From: Croceivirga sp.
GTDB lineage: Bacteria; Bacteroidota; Bacteroidia; Flavobacteriales; Flavobacteriaceae
Assembly (NCBI GenBank): GCA_028281025.1
Contig: JANQKR010000031.1
Location: 159,486 to 223,485 of the forward strand
Length of the DNA stretch: 64,000 nt
Direction of reading: 5' to 3'
The stretch's first letter is position 1, and each line of letters starts with the position of its first letter. Under the pieces are notes generated by a model that had not been told where the DNA came from, made no database searches, and saw only the letters and a program-made list of their open reading frames with translations. The position numbers and the translations under genes are program-made. Of this stretch, positions 25,014 to 35,117 are shown piece after piece.

Positions 25014-26414
25014 ATGAGAACACGGAAAGAGATCGATTTGATCGGGAGCTTGGAGGTGCCCAAAGAATCATATTATGGGATTCATACCATAAGGGCACTA
25101 AATAATTTTCAAATATCAAAAGGAGTAATAGGCGACTATCCCATTTTTGTAAAAGCCATGGTACTCACCAAAAAGGCCTGTGCATCGGCGAATAGGGATT
25201 TGGGCATCCTTTCCAAGTCCAAAGCAGGGATGATCGTTAAGGCTTGCGATACTATCCTTGAGGATGTGGAAAATTATAGCAAGTTTTTTCCTGTTGATGT
25301 TTTTCAAGGAGGTGCCGGGACCTCCGTGAATATGAACACAAATGAGGTCGTTGCCAATGTAGCGCTCGAACTACATGGCCATCCGAAGGGCAGTTATGAC
25401 ATCCTTCATCCCAATGACGATGTGAACATGTCGCAATCCACCAATGATGCCTATCCCACGGGATTTCGTTTGGCACTTCATTATTATTTGGAAATCCTTT
25501 TGGAAAGGATTGAAAAATTGATACTGGCGTTGGAGGATAAGGCCAAAGAATTTGCCAAGGTCCTAAAAATGGGACGTACTCAACTACAAGATGCCGTACC
25601 CATGTCCTTAGGTGATGAATTTCATGCTTGGGGCGTAAACCTATGGGAAGAGATAAAAAGCTTGAAAGCGACCAAAGCGCTGATTTTAGAAGTGAATTTG
25701 GGAGCCACGGCCATTGGAACCGGAGTTAATGTACCCAAAGGATTTGGTGGGCTTGCCATTAACTATCTGACCCAGTTTACCGGAATAGGTTTTGTGCCAT
25801 CGGAAAATCTTATTGAGGCCACATCGGACTGTGGTGCATATGTCATGATCTCCGGTGCGTTAAAAAGGACGGCGGTCAAGCTCTCCAAAATTTGCAATGA
25901 TTTAAGATTGTTGTCCTCGGGGCCAAGATGTGGTTTAAATGAGATAAACCTACCAGGCATTCAGGCAGGTTCTTCCATTATGCCCGCTAAGGTAAACCCT
26001 GTGGTACCTGAAGTGGTAAACCAGGTTTGTTTTAAAATTATAGGCAACGATGTAACGATTTCGTTTGCCGCTGAAGGGGGGCAACTACAGCTTAATGTTA
26101 TGGAACCGGTCATAGCACAATCCCTATTTGAATCCATTGAGCTGTTATCCAATTCCTGTGTGGGTTTAACGGAAAAGTGTATCGTGGGAATCACGGCCAA
26201 TGCGGAACATACCAAGACAATGGTTATGAATTCCGTAGGCTTAATCACATTTTTGAATCCCCATATTGGACATCATATGGGGGATATAATTGGAAAGGAA
26301 GCGGTTAAAACAGGTAAATCCATACGTGAATTGGTATTGGAGAAAAAATTATTGACCGAAGAGGAATTGGATCGTATCCTGGCAATTGAAAATCTAATGC
26401 ACCCAGAGTTGTAG
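25014..26414 (+). CDS. aspA: Aspartate ammonia-lyase
   Basis: 466 residues, fumarase/aspartase superfamily. It interconverts L-aspartate and fumarate plus ammonia in the cytosol. Hallmarks: [18 protein letters not shown] at the N-terminus, [29 protein letters not shown], and the superfamily signature [15 protein letters not shown] near residues 319-333. It is aspartase rather than fumarase by the N-terminal [11 protein letters not shown] and the C-terminal [11 protein letters not shown]. Monocistronic by appearance; convergent with uxaB. A role in nitrogen supply, or in anaplerosis with the glyoxylate shunt, is possible but not shown. Confidence 0.93.
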   Translation: MRTRKEIDLIGSLEVPKESYYGIHTIRALNNFQISKGVIGDYPIFVKAMVLTKKACASANRDLGILSKSKAGMIVKACDTILEDVENYSKFFPVDVFQGGAGTSVNMNTNEVVANVALELHGHPKGSYDILHPNDDVNMSQSTNDAYPTGFRLALHYYLEILLERIEKLILALEDKAKEFAKVLKMGRTQLQDAVPMSLGDEFHAWGVNLWEEIKSLKATKALILEVNLGATAIGTGVNVPKGFGGLAINYLTQFTGIGFVPSENLIEATSDCGAYVMISGALKRTAVKLSKICNDLRLLSSGPRCGLNEINLPGIQAGSSIMPAKVNPVVPEVVNQVCFKIIGNDVTISFAAEGGQLQLNVMEPVIAQSLFESIELLSNSCVGLTEKCIVGITANAEHTKTMVMNSVGLITFLNPHIGHHMGDIIGKEAVKTGKSIRELVLEKKLLTEEELDRILAIENLMHPEL

Positions 26415-26502
26415 TGTTTTTTTATGGCGTAACAGGTATACATTGTTATCGGGCGAACACTACATATTTGATCTGGTGGAATGGAAAACCTTTAAGGAAA
26501 GG

Positions 26503-27897
26503 CTAAATGAGGCTTTTTACACGTCGTTCTATAAAATCCGATAACGACTCCTTTTGGGTTAAGTCCATACCCCATAAGGCCTTATTGGATAGAATTTTAT
26601 GGACGGCTAACTCCGCATTGTCCATTTTCCATACCGCTTTAAAGAAGGAAAGGGTGGTGCTATCATCCTTGATCGCAATGTTTTGGGGATTTCTGTGGAA
26701 CACCAGTAGGTAGGCAAATGCGGTTGCGAGGCCCTTCGGAACTTCTTGATGTAGTTCCATATAGTTCAATATACTGGGCAAGACACGGACCCGAAATTTT
26801 GAAACTGAATTTAAGGCAATGTCCAACAGTTTATGGCGAATAAAGGGATTTCGAAATCGGTCAAGCACGGTATTGGCATAAATTTCCAGTTCGGTTTGGG
26901 GCATATCCAATGTGGGAATGATTTCATTAAATATGATTTCTTTTAGAAAAGTGCCCATCTTTTCATCTTCCATAACCTCCCTAACTTCTGTAAAGCCGTT
27001 CAAGTACGCCACAGGAACCATGATGGTATGTGCACCGTTTAAAATTCGAACTTTTCGGGTGCGGTAGGGAGTTAGATTGTCCGTGAAGACCACATTTAAA
27101 CCGGCCTTATCAAATGGCAGTCTTTCCTGAATCGTATCAGGGCCTTCAATGACCCATAAATGAAAAGGCTCGGCCTTGACCACAAGGGTATCGGTATAAC
27201 CTATGTTATTTTGGATATCGTGGATAAACTCTTTTGGAAATCCCGGAACAATACGATCCACCAGGGTATTACAAAAAACCACGGTCTTGGATATCCATTT
27301 TTTAAAGGCTTCCGAGAGTGTCCAATATTCACTGTATTGGAGGATGCAGTCCAGCAACCTTTCTCCATTCCTGTCAATCAACTCACAGGGAAGAACGGTC
27401 AATTGTGTTGGGGGATTCCCTTTAAAATAATGGAATCGATGATTCAAAAACAATGTAAGTTTCCCTGGAAAGGAATTTGGTAGGGCCGAAGGGGTAGTAT
27501 CATTTTCATCAAAAAAAATGCCGGCTTCCGTAGTATTGGAAACAATGAATTCCAGATGGGGATTCTCGGCCAGGCGCAGGAAGCCTTCAAGGTCTTGATA
27601 AGGATCTAAAACCCCTCTTACGGAAGTGATCAATCTAGTACTTTGAACGTTTTTTTCCTGGTCCATCCCTTCCAAAAGCACATGGTACAATCCCTCCTGA
27701 CCATTGATTGCTTCGCCCATCCCTTTTGGAATGGGTTGGACCATTTGGACATCGCCATTAAAATCCGTTTTCTCATTCAAAATATCAATCATCCAATCCA
27801 CAAAACCCCGGAGAAAGTTTCCCTCCCCAAATTGCAGGATCCTAACAGGTCGTTCTGGCACGGTGTCCACCGTAGTTCTATTGAGCAGTAGGTTCAT
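26503..27897 (-). CDS. uxaB: Tagaturonate reductase (altronate oxidoreductase)
   Basis: 464 residues, mannitol dehydrogenase family. N-terminal NAD-binding fold begins RILQFGEGNFLRGFVDWMI; the catalytic K-x-x-x-N-x-x-H lies in RKVRILNGAHTIM (about residue 285). It reduces D-tagaturonate to D-altronate in galacturonate degradation. The assignment as tagaturonate rather than fructuronate reductase is supported by neighbours UxaC and UxaA and by loss of the mannonate branch enzyme in this window. Fifteen bp after uxaC; third gene of the lacI-uxaC-uxaB operon. Confidence 0.9.
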   Translation of the reverse strand: MNLLLNRTTVDTVPERPVRILQFGEGNFLRGFVDWMIDILNEKTDFNGDVQMVQPIPKGMGEAINGQEGLYHVLLEGMDQEKNVQSTRLITSVRGVLDPYQDLEGFLRLAENPHLEFIVSNTTEAGIFFDENDTTPSALPNSFPGKLTLFLNHRFHYFKGNPPTQLTVLPCELIDRNGERLLDCILQYSEYWTLSEAFKKWISKTVVFCNTLVDRIVPGFPKEFIHDIQNNIGYTDTLVVKAEPFHLWVIEGPDTIQERLPFDKAGLNVVFTDNLTPYRTRKVRILNGAHTIMVPVAYLNGFTEVREVMEDEKMGTFLKEIIFNEIIPTLDMPQTELEIYANTVLDRFRNPFIRHKLLDIALNSVSKFRVRVLPSILNYMELHQEVPKGLATAFAYLLVFHRNPQNIAIKDDSTTLSFFKAVWKMDNAELAVHKILSNKALWGMDLTQKESLSDFIERRVKSLI

Positions 27898-27912
27898 GGT
27901 AACATTTGGTCT

Positions 27913-29361
27913 TTAAAATCCAAAATAGGCTTTAGCATTATGATAACAGATATCACTGACAATTTTCCCCAACCATTTGGCATCTGCGGGTAATTCCCCA
28001 TTTGCTACATCAATGCCAATGAGATTGCATAATATCCTCCGGAAGTACTCGTGGCGGGGGAACGACAAAAAACTTCGGGAATCCGTGAGCATTCCAATAA
28101 AACAACTGAGCAAACCAAGATTGGAAAGGCTGTTCAATTGCTTCTCCATACCATCTTTTTGATCTAAAAACCACCAGGCCGATCCAAATTGCATCTTACC
28201 TTTGGTGCTCCCATCATTGAAATTGCCTATCATGGCGGCGAACACTTCATTGTCGGCCGGGTTCAAGTTATAGACAATGGTTTTGGTCAATTGATCGGTA
28301 CTATCCAGGTGATTTAGAAAGCGCGCCAAGGGCATTGCTTGTTCAAAATCGCCAATACTGTCAAAACCGGTATCGGGTCCCAATCTTTTGAGCATTCGTG
28401 TATTGGTGTTTCGCAGGGCACCCAAATGGAACTGTTGTACCCAACCCAATCGATGATAGCTTTTGGATAGGTGTATCAGGGTTTCGAACTTAAAGTAAGC
28501 CATCTCTTGGGGCGACAGCGGTTTGCCATTTAACACCTGTTGGAACAATTTGTTCACGTCCCATTCTCCCAGTTCAAATGCATACAACCGCTCCAGACCA
28601 TGATCGGCACTTTTGCAACCGAGTTCGTCAAAGAGTTCCATACGTTGGTCAAGGGCAGAGATCAAATCGTTGTAGGTCCTTATTTCATTGCCCACGGAAG
28701 CCCCCAAGCGTTCTAAATAATGGCGATAGTTTTCTGGATCGTTAACTGCGTAAGCCTTATCGGGCCTAAACGAAGGGATCAATCCAAAGGATTCCTTATC
28801 CGCTCTGTACTGTTGGTGGTAGTGCAGGTCATCCGTGGGGTCATCGGTAGTGGCCACTATTTCGACATTCATTTTCCGGAGTAGGCCCCTGGTTCTGAAT
28901 TCCTTTTTTTGCAATAGTTCCTTTGAAATTCCGTAGATGTCGTCTGCACTGTTCTTATCCAAGAGTACGGGAAGCTCAAAATAACGTTCGAGCTCCAAAT
29001 GGGTCCAGTGGTACAACGGATTGCGAATGGTATAGGGTACGATTCCTGCCCACTTGGAAAACTTTTCCTTATCCGGAGCACTTCCGGTAATGTACAATTC
29101 ATCAATGCCCATGGTCCGCATGGCACGCCATTTATAATGGTCGCCCTTTAACCATACCTCCGTTAAATTATTGTACTGATGATCAATGGCGATCTCCTTT
29201 GGCGAAAGATGGTTATGGTAGTCAATTATGGGCAATGGTTTTGCATAATCATGATAAAGGGTCTTGGCAAAATCCCCCTGTAACAAAAAGTCTTCACTAA
29301 TAAAGGATTTTTGTGTTTTGTGCAATCGTTTGTACATTGTGTTTAGTGTAGTTAATGCCAT
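27913..29361 (-). CDS. uxaC: Uronate isomerase (glucuronate isomerase)
   Basis: 482 residues (an alternative ATG at 29337 gives the more usual MYKRLHKTQKSF start). Amidohydrolase-fold TIM barrel. Metal-site stretch PIIDYHNHLSPKEIA, then VWLKGDHYKWRAMRTMG, VATTDDPTDDLHYH, SYHRLGWVQQFHLGALRNTN and LSFPRHEYFRRILCNLIG. It converts D-galacturonate to D-tagaturonate (and glucuronate to fructuronate) in the cytosol. Second gene of the lacI-uxaC-uxaB operon, expected to be induced when the LacI-type repressor is released. Confidence 0.95.
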   Translation of the reverse strand: MALTTLNTMYKRLHKTQKSFISEDFLLQGDFAKTLYHDYAKPLPIIDYHNHLSPKEIAIDHQYNNLTEVWLKGDHYKWRAMRTMGIDELYITGSAPDKEKFSKWAGIVPYTIRNPLYHWTHLELERYFELPVLLDKNSADDIYGISKELLQKKEFRTRGLLRKMNVEIVATTDDPTDDLHYHQQYRADKESFGLIPSFRPDKAYAVNDPENYRHYLERLGASVGNEIRTYNDLISALDQRMELFDELGCKSADHGLERLYAFELGEWDVNKLFQQVLNGKPLSPQEMAYFKFETLIHLSKSYHRLGWVQQFHLGALRNTNTRMLKRLGPDTGFDSIGDFEQAMPLARFLNHLDSTDQLTKTIVYNLNPADNEVFAAMIGNFNDGSTKGKMQFGSAWWFLDQKDGMEKQLNSLSNLGLLSCFIGMLTDSRSFLSFPRHEYFRRILCNLIGIDVANGELPADAKWLGKIVSDICYHNAKAYFGF

Positions 29362-29376
29362 AATTATCTTAGATCA

Positions 29377-30408
29377 TCAAGGTACGTTCCTTAAGGATGA
29401 TGCCCGGACAATGAGTTCAGGCTGAATAACCGTTTTTTTGGGAATAATCTTCTTTTTCTCCGAATTTAATGCGCTAAAGAACAGGTTTGCCGCCGTTTGC
29501 CCCATTTCTATGGGAAATTGGTTGACCGAAGTCAGTGGAGGGTCTGTAAAAGAGGTAAATGGCTCGTTCAAAAAGCCCACAAGGGCTACATCATCGGGTA
29601 TGTTCAAACCATTTTCCTTTAAGACCTGCATCGCCCCCATAGCCGCATAATCACTGGCTGAAAAGATGGCATCAAAATCCACCTTACCCTGTATCAGTTG
29701 TTTGGCATGTGTCCTCCCATCTTCCAGTTGAAGATTCCCACTGAAAACCAAGTTGTGGTTTGGTTCAATGCCATGATCTTGAAGCGCATTGACGTAGCCT
29801 CGATGGCGTTCCTTGTAAATATCGATTTTCCGTTCTGAGGTAAAATGGACAATACGTTTACACCCTTGTTCAATTAAATGGGCCGTGGCCATATAAGCCC
29901 CTTGATAGTCATCAATGACCACCTGACCGGTCTGCAATTGTGGGGTGGTTCGGTCAAAGAGTACCAACGGTAATCCCCTGTCCAAAACCTGTTTATAGTG
30001 ATTGAAATGCTCCGTATTCTTACCGATGGAAGCAATGATACCGTCCACCCTGGCATTCAAAAAAGCTTTGACGGCATTTTCCTCGTTCTCAAAAATCTCA
30101 TTGGATTGACTAACAATAACCCTATAATCCAGGGAATTGGCGACTTCCTCCACTCCCCTGATAATGGAAGAGAAAAAAGCCCTGTTAATGGTTGGGACCA
30201 ACATACCGATGAGTTGTGTACGCCCACTTCGTAAGGCAGAGGCGATATGATTGGGCTCATAGTCCAATTCCCGGGCAGCTTTAAGCACGGCCTTCCTAGT
30301 GTTGTCACTTATTCTGGGATTGCCATTCAATGCCCTGGAAACGGTGGAAGCCGTAACATTGAGTCGCTCTGCAATATCGTGTATGGTCGTCTTTTTAGAA
30401 TGCTCCAT
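29377..30408 (-). CDS. LacI-family transcriptional regulator of the uronate locus
   Basis: 343 residues. The N-terminal helix-turn-helix (TIHDIAERLNVTASTVSRALNG) and hinge (EPNHIASALRSGRTQLIGM) are followed by a periplasmic-binding-protein-like sensor domain (VDGIIASIGK, LPLVLFDRT, FLNEPFTSFTDPPLTSVNQ). It probably represses uxaCB, the TonB receptor operon and the uxaA/kdgK region by binding TGCAATCGATTGCA, which occurs three times at promoters here (30462-30478, 30611-30624, 45788-45807). The inducer is likely a uronate or a pathway intermediate such as KDG. First gene of its operon, apparently autoregulated. Confidence 0.92.
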   Translation of the reverse strand: MEHSKKTTIHDIAERLNVTASTVSRALNGNPRISDNTRKAVLKAARELDYEPNHIASALRSGRTQLIGMLVPTINRAFFSSIIRGVEEVANSLDYRVIVSQSNEIFENEENAVKAFLNARVDGIIASIGKNTEHFNHYKQVLDRGLPLVLFDRTTPQLQTGQVVIDDYQGAYMATAHLIEQGCKRIVHFTSERKIDIYKERHRGYVNALQDHGIEPNHNLVFSGNLQLEDGRTHAKQLIQGKVDFDAIFSASDYAAMGAMQVLKENGLNIPDDVALVGFLNEPFTSFTDPPLTSVNQFPIEMGQTAANLFFSALNSEKKKIIPKKTVIQPELIVRASSLRNVP

Positions 30409-30449
30409 CCCTGTACAACGGAATTTTGGTAAAAATAATCATCTGAAAT

Positions 30450-30478
30450 CACATATAGATATGTAATCGATTGCGCAA
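30450..30478 (-). promoter_or_regulatory. LacI operator over the lacI-uxaC-uxaB promoter
   Basis: TGTAATCGATTGCGCAA at 30462-30478 is a degenerate copy of the operator. On the minus strand a -33 TTG (30478-30476) is followed after 18 nt by TATATGTG (30457-30450), one mismatch from TAnnTTTG. The operator lies between -33 and -7, consistent with autorepression. Confidence 0.6.
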
Positions 30479-30610
30479 TTTATGATAATTATATGAAAGT
30501 GTAAAATTCTCCCATTCCAATTTAAGATCTTCTATTTAAGGTTATGTTTATTGGGATAAATACATTTTTAACCTATAAAATTTGGGATTTTGATATTTCT
30601 TTATTATTTA

Positions 30611-30651
30611 TGCAATCGATTGCACAAATGAAATGCGCGCACTAACTTTTG
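30611..30651 (+). promoter_or_regulatory. LacI operator and promoter of the TonB receptor/GH28 operon
   Basis: TGCAATCGATTGCA (30611-30624) is a perfect 14-bp palindrome. The promoter -33 TTG (30620-30622) lies inside it; after 20 nt follows TAACTTTTG (30643-30651), close to TAnnTTTG. Repressor binding would block polymerase. Confidence 0.7.
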
Positions 30652-30701
30652 TGGCAATCATTTACCTAATTAACTAACTAACTCATTAAAAAGGTTGCAT
30701 T

Positions 30702-33566
30702 ATGTATCAAATGCTCTATAGGTTAAAATGGCACCTTTGTTTTTTTCTGACATTCGGTTTGGGATTATCTGGGAATGCCAATTGTGTACTATATGGCGGG
30801 GCAAACCTGCCATTTCAAAGTTTTGGAACGATAACGGGGAAGGTAGTGGACGATCAGGGTGAGGTATTGCCTGGGGCCACCGTGGTTATTCGTAATTTAA
30901 ATGCTGGGACAAGTACCTCTTTGGATGGGCTTTTTCAGTTGGATAAAATACCTTTTGGCACCCACCAAATGGAGTTTTCGTACATCGGATATCAAAAACA
31001 AATCTTGGAGGTCAATGTGGATAAGGATTTGATGGCGATTGATGATGTTGTCCTGAATCCCGAACTTAATCAATTGGGAGAGGTCATCATCACGGGAAGT
31101 TTTGATGGACAGCAAAGGGCATTGAACCAACAGCGAAATGCGGACAACATCAAAACCATTGTCTCATCGGATTTAATAGGCCGTTTCCCCGATATCAATG
31201 TGGGTGAAGCCATGCAACGGGTTCCCGGGGTGAATATTGACAGGAACAATGGTGAGGGAAGCATTGTAAAGATTAGGGGGACTCCCCAGAACTTTACCAC
31301 AATTGCCGTAAATGGGGAGCAGATTCCTACAACGGATGAAGCAGGCGGTAGGACCGAAAGTCTCGATTTAATACCTGCAGATCAATTGGCCTCCATGGAA
31401 GTGAGCAAAGCCATTACCCCGGATATGGACGGTGATGCCGTGGGAGGCGCCATTAATTTGATTACGCCAACGGCCACATCTTCCACGGGCAGGGTAAAAG
31501 GTACCATTTCTGGCGGCTACAATAATTTGTTCGATAAGGGAAGCCAGGTGTATCGACTTAAATTGGATAAACGATTTGCAGATGACAAATTTGGTGTGTT
31601 ATTGGGGGGAAGCTATTACAACACCTTCAATGGTGAGGAGCGTTTTGAAGCTACCTACCGCGAGCGCAGAATTGGCAGCTCCGACGATCCTAATTCCTTT
31701 AGGGCCTTTGTCCTTGATGATTACAGGCTTAGGCCATTGTTGAACGAAAGGACGAGGGTTGGCGTCAATGCCACTTTTGATTATCGTTTTTCCGAGAATT
31801 CTTCCCTTATCTTCAAAGCCACCTTTAACAGACTGGAAGACGAATCCTTAAGAAGAAGAACACGTTTTAGGCCAAGAAACAATTACCAAGATCCCTTGAA
31901 CCCCAATGTAGCGGGCCCCGATAGGGATGTTCGTGTGCGCAGGGATATCAACGATAGGGTCATTACCAGGGAAAACATTGCCATATCCTTGGAAGGTAAC
32001 CATCCCCTGGGGGATTTTGCCAAGCTGGACTATGCCATTAACTACTCCAGAAATGAAAGGCGACTGCGTAGCGATCGCTTTGTCTTTAGGGAACGGGACT
32101 TGACCCTGGTTCAGGAAAGGGATGGTGATTTTACCATTTTTTCCTCGCCCGATTTTGACTTTGAGGACTACAGCGCCTATGATTTCAATTCGTTTCAACA
32201 AGACAAGCCCATCTTAAATCGAGGGGATAATACGGTAGCTCGATTGAACCTTACGATTCCCTTTCGATTGGGGAATAATTCCGGAGAGTTCAAAACAGGT
32301 GGAAAGTACCGGGATCTGGACAATATACGGAGAAGAAATACCGTAGAGTACAATGCTTTTGACGGTCCTTACAACTTAAGTCAGGTTTTGGATGGTCATG
32401 ATGGTACCATCTTCGATGGTCGCTACCAAATGGGGCAATTTCCCAGTCCAAATGCGGCGCGGGAGCATTTTAGGTTGTTCCAAAATGCCTATCAGTTTGA
32501 TGAGAACGCCTCAAGGATAAACACGGATAGTTTTTTCTTTAATGCTGGGGAGGATGTATATGCAGCCTATGTACAGGGAAAAATCCAATTGGACAAATTA
32601 AGGATTTTGGCAGGGGTCCGCTATGAAAAAACAGATGTGCTCTATGACGCCCTCGAATTACAGATTGAACCGCCTGCCCAGGACGGGGCACCAGCCATTC
32701 CAATTTCAACGGAACCGGTATCGGGATCCAATTCGTATGACTTTTTCCTGCCCATGGTACACTTGAGATATGAACTTGGGGATCGCACCAATTTGCGTTT
32801 TGCCTATACCCAATCCTATGCCAGGCCTACCCTGGCCGATTTGGTGCCCGCAGAAAACATCAATTTTGCCGACCAACAGTTGACAAGGGGCAATCCCGAT
32901 TTATTGCCTGCGGAGTCCAATAACTTCGATTTGCTTTTTGAGCATTACCTCAAAGGGGCAGGGGTTATTTCCGGTGGGGTCTTTTATAAAGACATTTCTA
33001 CGTTCATATTTAGACAGTTTTCCAATGTGGATTTCAACAATGAACTGTTTCTGTTAAATGAACCGGTCAATGGGGATGAGGCCAGATTGATCGGGGTTGA
33101 GCTCAACTTTGTGAAGAAACTTGATTTTCTTCCGGGCTTTCTCTCAGGCTTGGGAATATTTGCAAACTATACCTATGTGAATTCGGATAGTAGTTTTTCC
33201 TTCTTAAATGATGAGGGAAACCAGGAAGTGCGCGATGGCGTCAATTTTCCAGGTCAGGCAGACCATACTTGGAATGCCGCCCTTTCTTATGATAAAGGCG
33301 GTTTTAGCTCACGGGTATCCCTGAATTATAACGGAAGTTCCCTGTTTAGCCCTGCCAATACCCCAGACCTTGATTTCTTTTTGGAAGAACGCTATCAATT
33401 GGATATCAATGCCTCCCAGGAGATTACGGATAATCTAACACTGTTCGTTGAATTCATTAACCTTACCAACGATCCAGTGGTCACCTATCAATCCATTAGG
33501 AGCCAAGTGGTCAATTATGAAATCTATGATTGGTCCGCCCGGTTTGGAGTTAACTTTAAATTCTAG
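30702..33566 (+). CDS. TonB-dependent receptor, Caulobacter type, of the pectin locus
   Basis: 954 residues. N-terminal signal region, then a CarboxypepD_reg-like domain (about 45-125: GKVVDDQGEVLPGATVVI, FSYIGYQKQIL). The plug carries FPDINVGEAMQRVPGVNIDRN and SKAITPDMDGDAVGGAINL, hallmark strings of the Xanthomonas/Caulobacter-type receptor family (TIGR01782) rather than SusC. No STN domain and no SusD partner nearby. Barrel ends FGVNFKF. Presumably imports oligogalacturonides across the outer membrane. It heads an operon of beta-helix lipoprotein, enolase, GH28s and others, under the LacI operator. Confidence 0.92.
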   Translation: MYQMLYRLKWHLCFFLTFGLGLSGNANCVLYGGANLPFQSFGTITGKVVDDQGEVLPGATVVIRNLNAGTSTSLDGLFQLDKIPFGTHQMEFSYIGYQKQILEVNVDKDLMAIDDVVLNPELNQLGEVIITGSFDGQQRALNQQRNADNIKTIVSSDLIGRFPDINVGEAMQRVPGVNIDRNNGEGSIVKIRGTPQNFTTIAVNGEQIPTTDEAGGRTESLDLIPADQLASMEVSKAITPDMDGDAVGGAINLITPTATSSTGRVKGTISGGYNNLFDKGSQVYRLKLDKRFADDKFGVLLGGSYYNTFNGEERFEATYRERRIGSSDDPNSFRAFVLDDYRLRPLLNERTRVGVNATFDYRFSENSSLIFKATFNRLEDESLRRRTRFRPRNNYQDPLNPNVAGPDRDVRVRRDINDRVITRENIAISLEGNHPLGDFAKLDYAINYSRNERRLRSDRFVFRERDLTLVQERDGDFTIFSSPDFDFEDYSAYDFNSFQQDKPILNRGDNTVARLNLTIPFRLGNNSGEFKTGGKYRDLDNIRRRNTVEYNAFDGPYNLSQVLDGHDGTIFDGRYQMGQFPSPNAAREHFRLFQNAYQFDENASRINTDSFFFNAGEDVYAAYVQGKIQLDKLRILAGVRYEKTDVLYDALELQIEPPAQDGAPAIPISTEPVSGSNSYDFFLPMVHLRYELGDRTNLRFAYTQSYARPTLADLVPAENINFADQQLTRGNPDLLPAESNNFDLLFEHYLKGAGVISGGVFYKDISTFIFRQFSNVDFNNELFLLNEPVNGDEARLIGVELNFVKKLDFLPGFLSGLGIFANYTYVNSDSSFSFLNDEGNQEVRDGVNFPGQADHTWNAALSYDKGGFSSRVSLNYNGSSLFSPANTPDLDFFLEERYQLDINASQEITDNLTLFVEFINLTNDPVVTYQSIRSQVVNYEIYDWSARFGVNFKF

Positions 33567-33570
33567 GAAA

Positions 33571-35067
33571 ATGTTGTTAAAGAAATATTTAGGAATAGTG
33601 CTTTGCTCATTGTTTTTGCTTATCTCATGTAGCGAGGAAGAAGATAACGGGGTATTGACCTTTGAAGCACCAAGTGTGGATTTATCCCTGGAAAGTGGTG
33701 AATTTAGGATAGGACAGACGGTTCGGGTAGGGGCCACTTTTTCGGCATCCGCCCTTTTTAGGGAGTTTGTTGTGGAAAGGGGAGGTGCCATCATCGATCG
33801 TCTTACTTTTCCTGAAAGGACATCCGGACAAAGCAGTTATAATTTGGAATTTTTTATTACCGAGGATTTATTGGGCACAACGCAGACCTTTACGTTTACC
33901 GTAACGGATACTTTTGGTGAGACTGATTCGGCCGCATTTACCGCTACCATATCCGAAGTCGCACCAGCTTTTACCATAGAGGATGTGGAGCTTAATGGGA
34001 CTGCGTTCAAACAGGTGACCGGAAGGATCAATTTTGATGAGACATTTGACAACGATAACCTATGGCTGCTCAATGGGGAGGTAGAAGTGGATGATATCAC
34101 TACCCTGACCATAGAAGCCGGTACCACAGTGTATGCTTTGGATGAAAATACAGAACTGAATGTATTGATAGGGGGCACCTTGCTTGCCCAGGGTACGGAG
34201 GAGGAACCCATTGTCTTCACCTCTGTCAATGCGGCACCAGATCAGCCTGGGGATCCGGATAAAGGGGATTGGATCGGAGTAGTACTTCGTGGTGATGATT
34301 CCTTGGAGGGCAACTCTGGAATACTGGAATACGTTCGTATTGAAAATGGGGGCAATGGCGATGAAGCCCTTCAGCTAAGACAAGTTGGCGGGGCAACCGT
34401 AATTGATTATGTGCAGGTTCACAATACGGATGATACCGGTATTCGAATGCGTGGAGGCTATGTAAACTTAAAACACATTCTAGTGACCCATCCGGATGAT
34501 CGCGGAATCCGTTACAGTGATGGATGGGAAGGCAATGGACAGTTTTGGGCCATTGTTACTGATGTGGATGATAGTGAAGGTCTTCTCGGAAGGGATACCG
34601 ATGAATCGCCCAGGTTATCCGACGCCGTAATGTCGAACGTTACGGTTGTTGGTCCATTCGTCGTTGGCGATGGTGCCGGTGACACAGACGGGGTTCAGGT
34701 ACGTGATGGAGCCAAAGGGGAATTCCATAACTTCATTGTAACTGGTTTTGATGATTCGTTCCGAAACAGGAGTGATGATGGGGATATGATTATTAGGAAT
34801 TCCGCGGTTTTTGGAAATGGCACGGACGGGGACGAAGATGGTCTTCATAGTAGTGTACGTGACGATTTTAGGGACCCTGCCAACAATAACTCGGAAGATG
34901 AAATTGTCCTGACCGATATTTTTGTGGGCATTTCTACTGCAAATTCATCCGATGCATCTACTTTAGGGGATTTCTTTGATGCGGTAAATTTTGTGGGCGC
35001 AGTTTCTCCCGATGATGATTGGACGTTGGGCTGGACCCTTAATTTTGATGGTACACCCAGGGAATAA
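33571..35067 (+). CDS. Parallel beta-helix-like surface lipoprotein
   Basis: About 498 residues from the ATG at 33571, four bp after the receptor stop (the frame extends upstream into the receptor gene but the signal peptide starts here). MLLKKYLGIVLCSLFLLISC is followed by SEEEDNG, matching the acidic surface-export signal of Flavobacterium-type lipoproteins. A beta-sandwich-like segment (about 25-140) precedes a region with short repeated strands typical of right-handed beta-helices (LEYVRIENGGNGDE, VIDYVQVHNTDDTGIRMRGG, LKHILVTHPDDRGIRYSDG). It may bind or cleave pectic polymer at the surface alongside the TonB receptor, playing the SusD-like role; no catalytic residues identified. Confidence 0.75.
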   Translation: MLLKKYLGIVLCSLFLLISCSEEEDNGVLTFEAPSVDLSLESGEFRIGQTVRVGATFSASALFREFVVERGGAIIDRLTFPERTSGQSSYNLEFFITEDLLGTTQTFTFTVTDTFGETDSAAFTATISEVAPAFTIEDVELNGTAFKQVTGRINFDETFDNDNLWLLNGEVEVDDITTLTIEAGTTVYALDENTELNVLIGGTLLAQGTEEEPIVFTSVNAAPDQPGDPDKGDWIGVVLRGDDSLEGNSGILEYVRIENGGNGDEALQLRQVGGATVIDYVQVHNTDDTGIRMRGGYVNLKHILVTHPDDRGIRYSDGWEGNGQFWAIVTDVDDSEGLLGRDTDESPRLSDAVMSNVTVVGPFVVGDGAGDTDGVQVRDGAKGEFHNFIVTGFDDSFRNRSDDGDMIIRNSAVFGNGTDGDEDGLHSSVRDDFRDPANNNSEDEIVLTDIFVGISTANSSDASTLGDFFDAVNFVGAVSPDDDWTLGWTLNFDGTPRE

Positions 35068-35117
35068 ATAAAGTTTAAGTTGAGTTGATTGATTCTAATT
35101 TCAGGAAATTGTAATGG

